This document shows positions 56,270 through 64,000 of a DNA stretch of 64,000 nucleotides, piece after piece; the first letter of the stretch is position 1, and each line of letters begins with the position of its first letter. The translations under genes and the position numbers were made by a program. The stretch is from Pseudomonas graminis (GTDB lineage Bacteria > Pseudomonadota > Gammaproteobacteria > Pseudomonadales > Pseudomonadaceae): positions 1-64,000 of the forward strand of contig NZ_MDEN01000046.1 in the NCBI RefSeq assembly GCF_001705435.1, given 5' to 3'. The notes beneath the pieces were generated by a model. It did no database searches, was not told the DNA's origin, and saw nothing but the letters and a program-made list of their open reading frames with translations.

Positions 56270-57301
56270 TCAGACCGCGACGATACGCACACTGGCGCCT
56301 TCGCCGACGCCCAGCGCTTCGGCCGCGGCCAGGCTCAGGGCCACCGGTTTGCCGGGCACCCAGTCCAGTTCCAGCATCACCGCGCGGTAATCCTGCAGCT
56401 GGCCATTGGAAACCAGATAAGGTCGGCCACCCTTGACCGCATCACCGGTGCTGACCGTGTCGACCTTGACCGGCACGACGCGGCTCTGGGCGATGGAGCG
56501 AATGCCGGACACCCGCGCGTGCAGAGTCGGCCCGCCGTCGAAGATGTCGATGTAGTGGTCGGTCTCGAAGCCTTCGCGCATCAGGATGTCGAAGGTGATC
56601 TGCGCGCGCGGATGGACCTGGCCCATGGCTTCTTGCGCTTCATCGGGCAGCAGCGGCACGTAGATCGGGTAATGGGGCATCAGCTCGGCGAGGAAGGTCC
56701 GGCTTTTCAGCCCGCACAGGCGCTCGGCTTCGGCGTAGTTGATGTCGAAGAAGTTGCGCCCGATGGCGTCCCAGAACGGGGAGTCGCCGTGGTCGTCGCT
56801 GTAACCAACGATCTCGGTGACCACTGAATCGGCGAAGCGCTCCGGGTGGCTGGCGACGAACAGCAAACGGCCGCGGGAGTTGAGCTCGGACCACAGCGTG
56901 CCAACCAGTTCAGGCAGCACGTAGAAGCTGGTCAGCAGGCTGTTGCCTGTGAGGTCGTGGCACTGCGAAAGCACGTGAATCTTGTTGTGGATCTTCAGTT
57001 CGCGGGAGGCGTGGACGAAAGTTTCGTTGCGAAAGCTGTAGAACGGCTCGGAATAGCCCGCCGAGGCGACGATCCCGGAACAACCCACCAGACGACCTGC
57101 TTCTGTGTCTTCGAGGACAAAGAAGTAGGTCTCTTCGCCATTGAAGCTGACTTCCGCCGAGAACGAGGCTTCGGACGCGGCAATCTTGTCACCCAGACGT
57201 CCAGCGTCATCCGGCAGGGATGTGACACCAATCGGGCTGTCTGCCGCGAGTCGTTGAACCTCGCTCAGATCCGCCATTTGCGCGGGGCGCATCACCAGCA
57301 T
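56270..57301 (-). CDS. aruF: Arginine/ornithine N-succinyltransferase, subunit alpha
   Basis: The 343-residue partner of AruG has the same fold: MLVMRPAQMADLSEVQRLAA start, FVLEDTEAGRLVGCSGIVAS near residues 65-84, and MGQVHPRAQITFDIL near 225-239. In P. aeruginosa the AruF/AruG enzyme acts on arginine and ornithine. The ATG at 57301 has AGGAG seven bases upstream; the longer frame to 57355 is not supported. 123 bases separate it from aruG. Confidence 0.95.
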   Translation of the reverse strand: MLVMRPAQMADLSEVQRLAADSPIGVTSLPDDAGRLGDKIAASEASFSAEVSFNGEETYFFVLEDTEAGRLVGCSGIVASAGYSEPFYSFRNETFVHASRELKIHNKIHVLSQCHDLTGNSLLTSFYVLPELVGTLWSELNSRGRLLFVASHPERFADSVVTEIVGYSDDHGDSPFWDAIGRNFFDINYAEAERLCGLKSRTFLAELMPHYPIYVPLLPDEAQEAMGQVHPRAQITFDILMREGFETDHYIDIFDGGPTLHARVSGIRSIAQSRVVPVKVDTVSTGDAVKGGRPYLVSNGQLQDYRAVMLELDWVPGKPVALSLAAAEALGVGEGASVRIVAV

Positions 57302-57378
57302 GGTGTCACTCCTTGAGAAAAAATCGGGCCGGTTGACCGGCACAGGAAAAAACAAAAGGTGAAGCGGTGCTCAACCTA

Positions 57379-57464
57379 GTGGGAGCGAGCTTGCTCGCGA
57401 ATGCGTCGTGTCTGATCCAAGTGTTTCGCTGACACACCGTTATCGCGAGCAAGCTCACTCCTAC
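57379..57464. repeat. Inverted REP pair inside the aru operon
   Basis: Copies at 57379-57401 and 57441-57464 lie in the 192-base space between aruC and aruF. In mRNA they would form stable stems within the operon transcript. Confidence 0.9.
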
Positions 57465-57493
57465 AGAGGTTATGCGTCCATCAGCGAAGGGCG

Positions 57494-58813
<1,320 letters not shown>

Positions 58814-58843
58814 TTATAGCGCCAAACCGGCTTTTTACGGGGT

Positions 58844-58859
58844 TTTCGGCAATGCGACA
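58844..58859 (-). promoter_or_regulatory. Candidate ArgR half-site 1, upstream of aruC
   Basis: A second exact TGTCGC-N8-AA is on the minus strand, with a near-match TGACGC ten bases upstream (58864-58869). Both sites point toward aruC, as expected for ArgR acting as activator of the aru operon. Confidence 0.6.
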
Positions 58860-58938
58860 AATTGCGTCACAAAGGCGCAGTTTAACCGGTGGCGTGCGCC
58901 TGGAGCAGTGCTGATTCGAAACAGGCCAGGCCGAATAT

Positions 58939-59922
58939 TCAGCCGCGCTCGGCGGGCACCGAGGACAATTCGAACGGGCTGCTGCTGCGGCGCTGGTTGC
59001 GGTCTTCGCGGGGGGTGGCGCCGAAGAAGTTGCGGTAGGCGCTGGAGAAATGCGGCCCTGAGGAGAACCCGCAGGACAGGCCGATCTGAATGATCGATTT
59101 GCTGGTCTGCATCAGCATCTGTCGGGCCTTGTTCAGGCGCAGTTCGAGGTAGTACTGGCTCGGCACGCGATTGAGGTACTGCTTGAAGATGCGCTCCAAC
59201 TGACGGCGCGACACGCACACGTGCTGGGCGATTTCGTCGGTGGTCAGCGGTTCTTCGATGTTGGCTTCCATCAACAGCACGGCCTGGGTCAGCTTCGGGT
59301 GGCTGGAACCGAGACGATTTTGCAATGGAATCCGCTGCCGCTCGCCGCCTTCACGGATGCGCTCCACCACCAGTTCTTCCGACACCGCGCCGGCCAGCTC
59401 GGCGCCATGATCACGGGCCAGCACCGCGAGCAACAGATCCAATACGGACATCCCGCCGCAGGCCGTCAGGCGATCGCGATCCCAATCGAACAAATGACTG
59501 GTGGCGATGACCTTGGGGAAGCGTTCCGCAAAATCATCCTGCCAGCGCCAGTGCACCGCGGCACGGTAACCGTCGAGCAGACCCAACTGCGCCAGCGGGT
59601 ACACGCCCGCCGACAATCCACCGATCACGCAACCGGCACGAACCAGTTGCTTGAGCGCGCCACCGAGGGCCGAAGACATCAGCGCCGGCGGCTCGTCGGC
59701 CAGCAGAAACAGCTTCTGAAACCCTTCCAGACGACCGACCCACGGCTCGCCCGGCAGCTGCCAACCGGCATCGTCAACGGGCGGCTCGGCCTGCAGAAAC
59801 GACAGTTCGTAAACCACTTCGGGGTGAACGCGCTGAGCAACACGCAGGGCTTCCTCCGCCAGCGCCAGGGTCAAGGCTTTGGTGCCGGGCCAGATGAGAA
59901 ATCCGATTCGATGGGCAGTCAT
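58939..59922 (-). CDS. argR: Arginine-responsive transcriptional regulator ArgR (AraC family)
   Basis: The 327-residue regulator is the Pseudomonas-type ArgR, unrelated to E. coli ArgR. The N-terminal part is a DJ-1/PfpI-like (GATase1-like) ligand domain, residues ~1-190, with CVIGGLSAGVYPLAQLGLLD near 113-132. The C-terminal AraC domain holds two helix-turn-helix units (TTDEIAQHVCVSRRQLERIF near 231-250, then SIIQIGLSCGFSSGPHFSSA near 279-298). It activates the aot and aru operons and represses arginine biosynthesis. The start MTAHRIGFL at 59922 gives the usual length. Confidence 0.96.
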   Translation of the reverse strand: MTAHRIGFLIWPGTKALTLALAEEALRVAQRVHPEVVYELSFLQAEPPVDDAGWQLPGEPWVGRLEGFQKLFLLADEPPALMSSALGGALKQLVRAGCVIGGLSAGVYPLAQLGLLDGYRAAVHWRWQDDFAERFPKVIATSHLFDWDRDRLTACGGMSVLDLLLAVLARDHGAELAGAVSEELVVERIREGGERQRIPLQNRLGSSHPKLTQAVLLMEANIEEPLTTDEIAQHVCVSRRQLERIFKQYLNRVPSQYYLELRLNKARQMLMQTSKSIIQIGLSCGFSSGPHFSSAYRNFFGATPREDRNQRRSSSPFELSSVPAERG

Positions 59923-60071
59923 GGCGTGCAGTCCGAAACGTGTCGCTAAAAGGGGTCGCACGCCTGGCATGCGATGGGATTCTGTAACCTGCAGTCAATG
60001 GCTGCGGTCTGGATGACGCGCAGCATGAACCGTTCTGATGCAAAACGCACCGCTCTCACGTGGCGGGCGGG

Positions 60072-60836
60072 CTACTTCAAACTGCCGGACAGGAACTGCT
60101 GCAGACGCTCGGATTTCGGATTGACCAGCACTTCACGGGGGTTGCCGGACTCTTCGACCAGACCCTTGTGCAGGAAGATCAGCTGGTTCGACACTTCACG
60201 GGCGAAGCCCATTTCGTGGGTGACCACCACCATGGTTCGGCCTTCCTGAGCCAGCGCCTGCATGACTTTCAGCACGTCGCCGACCAGCTCGGGGTCGAGG
60301 GCGGACGTTGGTTCGTCAAACAGCATGACTTCCGGTTCCACGGCCAGCGCCCGGGCAATCGCCACGCGCTGCTGTTCGCCGCCGGACATGTGCCCCGGGT
60401 AAGCGTCCTTGCGGTGATAGACACCGACCTTGTTCAGGTAATGTTCGGCCTTTTCCAGCGCTTCTTTCTTCGGCACGCCCAGGACGTGCACGGGCGCCTC
60501 GATGATGTTTTCCATCGCGGTCATGTGCGACCACAGGTTGAAGTGCTGAAACACCATCGACAGGCGCGAACGCATGCGCTGCAGCTGTTTGGGATCCGCC
60601 GCCTTCAAGCCGCCGGCCTTGTTGGAGACGAGCTTGAGCTCTTCGTTGTTGAGCAGGATGCGGCCGGATTTTGGCTGCTCCAGCAAGTTAATGCAGCGCA
60701 GAAAGGTGCTTTTACCCGAGCCGCTGGAGCCGATGATGCTGATGACATCGCCGGCTCTGGCGGTCAGCGAAACGCCTTTGAGCACTTCGTGACTGCCATA
60801 GCACTTGTGCAGGTCCTGGACTTCCAGTTTGTTCAT
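60072..60836 (-). CDS. aotP: Arginine/ornithine ABC transporter ATP-binding protein
   Basis: The 254-residue ATPase is of the HisP type. Walker A GSSGSGKST lies near residues 37-45, the signature MSGGEQQRVAIARALA near 152-167 and Walker B VMLFDEPTSALDP near 172-184. It powers uptake of arginine and ornithine through AotQ and AotM. The start MNKLEVQDL at 60836 is chosen over the frame beginning five codons upstream. It is followed by argR after 149 bases; in P. aeruginosa argR is part of the same operon. Confidence 0.96.
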   Translation of the reverse strand: MNKLEVQDLHKCYGSHEVLKGVSLTARAGDVISIIGSSGSGKSTFLRCINLLEQPKSGRILLNNEELKLVSNKAGGLKAADPKQLQRMRSRLSMVFQHFNLWSHMTAMENIIEAPVHVLGVPKKEALEKAEHYLNKVGVYHRKDAYPGHMSGGEQQRVAIARALAVEPEVMLFDEPTSALDPELVGDVLKVMQALAQEGRTMVVVTHEMGFAREVSNQLIFLHKGLVEESGNPREVLVNPKSERLQQFLSGSLK

Positions 60837-60857
60837 GATGTCGGTTCTCACAAGTAA

Positions 60858-61970
60858 TCAGTCACTGAGCAGGCGGCCGCTGCGCATCGGCGTGCGGCCG
60901 GCCACTTTGGCCATCCAGAAGCCCGGCTGGGCGTAACGCAGTTTTTCAATGGCGAACAGCACCCCGGCGGTGCCGGCACAGACGGTGGTGGCGCGATCGG
61001 TCAACGGGTCAATGACCTCGAACAGCGGTTCGCCGGGTTCGACCCAGGCTCCCGCCGGACGTAAAAACGTCAGCACGCCGGGATGGGGCGCATAAATCAT
61101 TTCGGTGCCTTCGAAGGGCATGCCCTCGCAAGCCTCATGGACCGGTTGCGGCCACTCGCCGCCGATCAGGCCCTGCTCGGCCAGAAACGCCAGAATGCCT
61201 TCGGCGTAGGCCTCGGCTTCGGCCTTGCCGGTGTTGAGCTGACCGCCCAGCTCCAGGGTGGTGGCCAGGCAGGCCAGCGGAATCTGCGCGTCCGGGAAGT
61301 GCTTGGACAAACGCAGCCACGGCAGCGAACAGGCTTCGTCGAACGAGCTGCCGCCGGAATCTTCGGCCAGCAGCGCAACGGTCACCCCCAGATGCGCCGA
61401 CAGCGAACGCCATTGGGGCCAGTGCTGGGGCAAGGCGTACATGTGCAGCGAGGCGTCGGTGTCGCAATGCAGGTCCAGCACCACGTCGGCGCTGCAGGCA
61501 TGACTGAGCAAAACGCGCTGCATGCCGGCCAGCTCGCTGCCGGCAGGCGGCAATTGCTCGAGCACGTCGGCCATGGCCTGACGAATCAGCTTGATGTTGG
61601 CGTGGGGGTCGTCGCCGAGCTTGCCCGCCAGCGCCAAGGCAACTGGCTCGCTGAGTTCGGTGAAATCGCGGTTGAAGTTCTTGCCGCTGCCGTACTCGAA
61701 ACGGCCCTGATGGTTGCCCTGCAGCAACTGGCCCAGACCGATCGGGTTGGCGACCGGCACCAGCTCGATGACGCCTTTGAGCAGGCCCTGCTCTTCCAGC
61801 TGTGTCAGGCGTTTCTTCAACTCCCAGGCGGTGCGCATGCCCGGCAACTCATCGGCGTGCAGGCTGGCCTGAATGTAGGCCTTGCGCTCGCCCTGCCCGA
61901 ATCGGAACACACTCAAGGTGCGCTGGGTGCCGAGGTTGCCCCACGGCAAATCGTGATCGATGCGCTGCAT
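60858..61970 (-). CDS. aotO: Succinylglutamate desuccinylase/aspartoacylase-family protein of the aot operon
   Basis: The 370-residue zinc-carboxypeptidase-like protein carries QASLHADELPGM near residues 34-45 (His and Glu zinc ligands) and VVLDLHCDTDAS near 157-168 (third His). The C-terminal beta domain includes AGTAGVLFAIEKLRYAQPGF. P. aeruginosa has the same gene, aotO, between aotM and aotP. It was reported as not needed for arginine or ornithine uptake there, so its job is unresolved. It begins one base before the aotM stop codon and belongs to the transport operon. The neighbouring pathway gene aruE is a distant homologue. Confidence 0.92.
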   Translation of the reverse strand: MQRIDHDLPWGNLGTQRTLSVFRFGQGERKAYIQASLHADELPGMRTAWELKKRLTQLEEQGLLKGVIELVPVANPIGLGQLLQGNHQGRFEYGSGKNFNRDFTELSEPVALALAGKLGDDPHANIKLIRQAMADVLEQLPPAGSELAGMQRVLLSHACSADVVLDLHCDTDASLHMYALPQHWPQWRSLSAHLGVTVALLAEDSGGSSFDEACSLPWLRLSKHFPDAQIPLACLATTLELGGQLNTGKAEAEAYAEGILAFLAEQGLIGGEWPQPVHEACEGMPFEGTEMIYAPHPGVLTFLRPAGAWVEPGEPLFEVIDPLTDRATTVCAGTAGVLFAIEKLRYAQPGFWMAKVAGRTPMRSGRLLSD

Positions 61971-61971
61971 A

Positions 61972-62670
61972 TCAGTGCTTCCTCGGGGCGAGGTAACTGA
62001 GCCAGCGGCGCTCGGCCAGCTTGAACAGTTTCACCAGAATGAACGTCAGGCACAGGTAGAAAACGCCTGCGGTGATGTAGGCCTCGAACGGCAGGTAGAA
62101 CTGGGCGTTGACCGCGCGCGCCGCACCGGTGATGTCCATCAACGTGACGATGGACGCCAGACTGGTGGTCTGCAGCATCATGATCACTTCGTTGCTGTAC
62201 TGCGGCAGCGCCCGGCGCAGGGCCGACGGCAGCAGAATGCGGCGGTACATCTTGGCTTTGGACATGCCCATCGCCCGCGCCGCCTCGATCTCGCCCGGCG
62301 GCGTGGACTTCAGGCTGCCGGCGATGATTTCAGCGGTGTAGGCGCTGGTGTTGATGGCGAAGGCCAGGCACGCGCAGAAGGTAGCGCTCGACAGCCACGG
62401 CCACAGAATGCTTTCACGCACCGCTTCGAACTGCGCCAGCCCGTAGTAGATGAGGAACAACTGCACCAGCATCGGCGTGCCGCGAATGACGTAGGTGTAG
62501 CTCCAGGCCAGCAGATTGACCCAGGCGATTTTCGACACGCGCATCAGGCCAAGCGGCAGTGCGGCGAGCAGGCCGAAGAACAGTGACAGCGCGAGCAGTT
62601 TGAGGGTGATCAGCAGGCCGCCGACGTACAGCGGCAGGCTTTCCCAGACGACGTTGTAGTCGAAAATCAT
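61972..62670 (-). CDS. aotM: Arginine/ornithine ABC transporter permease AotM
   Basis: The 232-residue inner-membrane permease is of the HisM type, with about five helices. The conserved cytoplasmic EAA loop is visible as EIEAARAMGMSKAKMYRRIL near residues 128-147. It pairs with AotQ to form the channel. Its ATG overlaps the aotQ stop codon by four bases, so equal amounts are expected. Confidence 0.96.
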   Translation of the reverse strand: MIFDYNVVWESLPLYVGGLLITLKLLALSLFFGLLAALPLGLMRVSKIAWVNLLAWSYTYVIRGTPMLVQLFLIYYGLAQFEAVRESILWPWLSSATFCACLAFAINTSAYTAEIIAGSLKSTPPGEIEAARAMGMSKAKMYRRILLPSALRRALPQYSNEVIMMLQTTSLASIVTLMDITGAARAVNAQFYLPFEAYITAGVFYLCLTFILVKLFKLAERRWLSYLAPRKH

Positions 62671-63356
62671 AGGTCTGCCACCCTTACGCCGGCCGAGTAA
62701 CGTTTTTCGATGTAGCGCAGTACCAGCAGCGAGACACTGGTGATCACCAGGTACATGGCCGCGACTGCGAGGAAGAAAGTGAAGGGTTCGCGGGTGGCAT
62801 CGGCCGCCTGCTTGGCCTTGAACATCATGTCCTGCAGACCGACCACGGAAATCAGCGCGGTGGCCTTGGTCAGTACCAGCCAGTTATTGGTGAACCCGGG
62901 GATCGCCAGCCGAATCATCTGCGGCACCAGAATGCGGAAGAACACCCGGCCACTGCTCATGCCGTAGGCCATGCCCGCTTCGGCCTGCCCTTTCGGGATG
63001 GCCATGAACGCGCCGCGGAAGGTCTCCGACAGGTACGCGCCAAAAATGAAACCCAGCGTGCCGATGCCGGCCACCAGCGGGTTCAGGTCGATGTAGTCGT
63101 CGTGACCGAGCAGCGGCGCGATGCGGTTGAGCAGGTCCTGACCGCCGTAGAAAATCAGCAGAATCAGCACCAGATCGGGAATGCCGCGGATCACGGTGGA
63201 ATACAGATCGCCCAGCCATGCCAGCCAGCGCACCGGCGACAGCCGCAATGCCACGCCAATCAGGCCGAGCACGATCGCCAGCGCCATGGAGCACAGAGCG
63301 AGCTGCAAGGTCAGCCATGCACCGTCGAGGATGACGGCTCCGTAACCTTTCAACAT
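62667..63356 (-). CDS. aotQ: Arginine/ornithine ABC transporter permease AotQ
   Basis: The 229-residue permease is of the HisQ type, with the EAA loop reading KGQAEAGMAYGMSSGRVFFR near residues 123-142. It works with AotM, AotP and the binding protein AotJ. It begins 91 bases after aotJ; a terminator-like hairpin lies in that gap. Confidence 0.96.
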   Translation of the reverse strand: MLKGYGAVILDGAWLTLQLALCSMALAIVLGLIGVALRLSPVRWLAWLGDLYSTVIRGIPDLVLILLIFYGGQDLLNRIAPLLGHDDYIDLNPLVAGIGTLGFIFGAYLSETFRGAFMAIPKGQAEAGMAYGMSSGRVFFRILVPQMIRLAIPGFTNNWLVLTKATALISVVGLQDMMFKAKQAADATREPFTFFLAVAAMYLVITSVSLLVLRYIEKRYSAGVRVADL

Positions 63357-63383
63357 GTTGTTTGGCCCTCAAGCGCGGGATAG

Positions 63384-63429
63384 AAAAATGGCGCAATCAG
63401 TCGGTACGGTGACCGGCTGCTTGCGCCAT
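63384..63429 (-). terminator. Partial terminator/attenuator between aotJ and aotQ
   Basis: The minus strand forms a 9-bp stem atggcgcaa / ttgcgccat around an inner cggt/accg hairpin, followed by TTTTT. Placed between the binding protein and the permease genes, it would let more aotJ mRNA accumulate than aotQMOP mRNA, a common feature of ABC importer operons. Confidence 0.7.
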
Positions 63430-63447
63430 TGACGGCTTCAAACCACG

Positions 63448-64000
63448 TTACTTGCCGTAGATGTCGAAGTCGAAGTACTTGTCTTGAATGGCTTTGTATT
63501 TGCCGTTGGCACGAATGGCCGCGATGGCTGCGTTGAGCTTGTCCAGATCAGCCTTGTCGCCTTTGCGCACGGCAATGCCGACGCCGTCGCCGAAGTAGTT
63601 GACGTCGGTGAAGGCCGGGCCAACGAACGCGTAGCCTTTGCCGGATTCGGTGTTCAGGAAGCCGTCCTGCAGGAGGGTGGCGTCGGCCACGGTGCCGTCA
63701 AGACGACCGGCGCCGATGTCCAGATAGACTTCGTTCTGCGAGCTGTACGGCTTGATTTCAGCACCCAGCGGGGCCAGGACTTCGCGGGCGAAACGCTCGT
63801 GGATCGAGCCACGCTGCACGCCGATGTTCTTGCCCTTGAGTTCGGTCATGCCATCGCTGACGACGGTGCCCTGCTTCATGACCAGGCGGGCCGGGGTGTT
63901 GTAGTACTTGTTGGTGAAGTCGACGGACTTCTTGCGGTCTTCGGTGATGGACATCGAGGACAGGATGGCGTCGATCTTGCGCACTTTCAGCGCGGGGATC
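63448..64000 (-). CDS. aotJ: Arginine/ornithine periplasmic binding protein AotJ (N-terminus outside window)
   Basis: About 183 C-terminal residues of an amino-acid ABC transporter substrate-binding protein are visible. The window cuts the 5' end; the frame is open to the last base. Family features include [35 protein letters not shown] and the final FDFDIYGK. The full protein should be ~260 residues with a signal peptide. It binds arginine and ornithine in the periplasm and delivers them to AotQM. Confidence 0.94.
   Translation of the reverse strand, partial: IPALKVRKIDAILSSMSITEDRKKSVDFTNKYYNTPARLVMKQGTVVSDGMTELKGKNIGVQRGSIHERFAREVLAPLGAEIKPYSSQNEVYLDIGAGRLDGTVADATLLQDGFLNTESGKGYAFVGPAFTDVNYFGDGVGIAVRKGDKADLDKLNAAIAAIRANGKYKAIQDKYFDFDIYGK

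Overview
The window is chromosomal DNA of a Pseudomonas, most likely a member of the P. fluorescens complex or a close relative. The evidence is gene content and order. An AraC-type arginine regulator (ArgR) follows the aot arginine/ornithine transport genes and precedes the aruCFGDB-x-E succinyltransferase operon. Next to these lies the block ltaE-alaS-lysC-rsmA-tRNA-Ser-tRNA-Arg, followed by amrZ. There are also a giant NAD-dependent glutamate dehydrogenase and many REP-type intergenic palindromes typical of the genus. I see no prophage, IS element, transposase, plasmid functions or CRISPR array. The assignment comes from recognised proteins and synteny, not from a search.

Left part (1-24 kb). 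A GNAT acetyltransferase gene sits between two mirror-image blocks of intergenic repeats. The large glutamate dehydrogenase gdhB follows on the minus strand. A 0.84-kb repeat-filled gap then leads to a small unknown gene and a tightly packed MoxR/DUF58/DUF4381/BatA/BatB/BatD operon (AAA+ ATPase with von Willebrand A proteins). Next come sbcD-sbcC (DNA repair nuclease), ppiB (cyclophilin) and a GST. After these is a small-gene and REP region with three likely short membrane or secreted proteins.

Middle part (22-44 kb). A probable sugar-acid utilisation region holds an exported beta-propeller lactonase, two ACS-type MFS permeases, an AraD1/FAH-family enzyme, an IlvD/Edd-type aldonate dehydratase and a FadR-type GntR regulator. 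A candidate operator palindrome lies in the divergent promoter. Signalling genes follow: a soluble histidine-kinase-like protein coupled to a receiver-TPR protein, an MCP chemoreceptor, a receiver-less CheB-type methylesterase and a GGEEF diguanylate cyclase. Malate:quinone oxidoreductase with an N-terminal signal peptide lies among them. tRNA-Arg(CCT), two small proteins, amrZ (with a candidate AlgU promoter), mgtE and a small exported protein follow. Tandem identical tRNA-Arg(ACG) genes and tRNA-Ser(GCT) close this part.

Right part (44-64 kb). This holds rsmA, lysC, alaS and ltaE, then an FMN riboswitch in front of a lumazine synthase. The complete arginine catabolic and uptake system on the minus strand is transcribed in the order aotJ-Q-M-O-P-argR-aruC-F-G-D-B-x-E. 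Imported arginine is succinylated (AruFG), hydrolysed (AruB), transaminated (AruC), oxidised (AruD) and desuccinylated (AruE) to glutamate. Glutamate is the substrate of the GdhB encoded at the other end of the window. aotJ is cut by the window end.

The least explained material is the intergenic repeat system. A ~270-bp structured element occurs in three copies whose hairpin stems differ between copies yet remain base-paired. It is always followed by a REP sequence, is in one place bracketed by 47-bp palindromes, and in another place forms the arms of a large inverted repeat around a gene.
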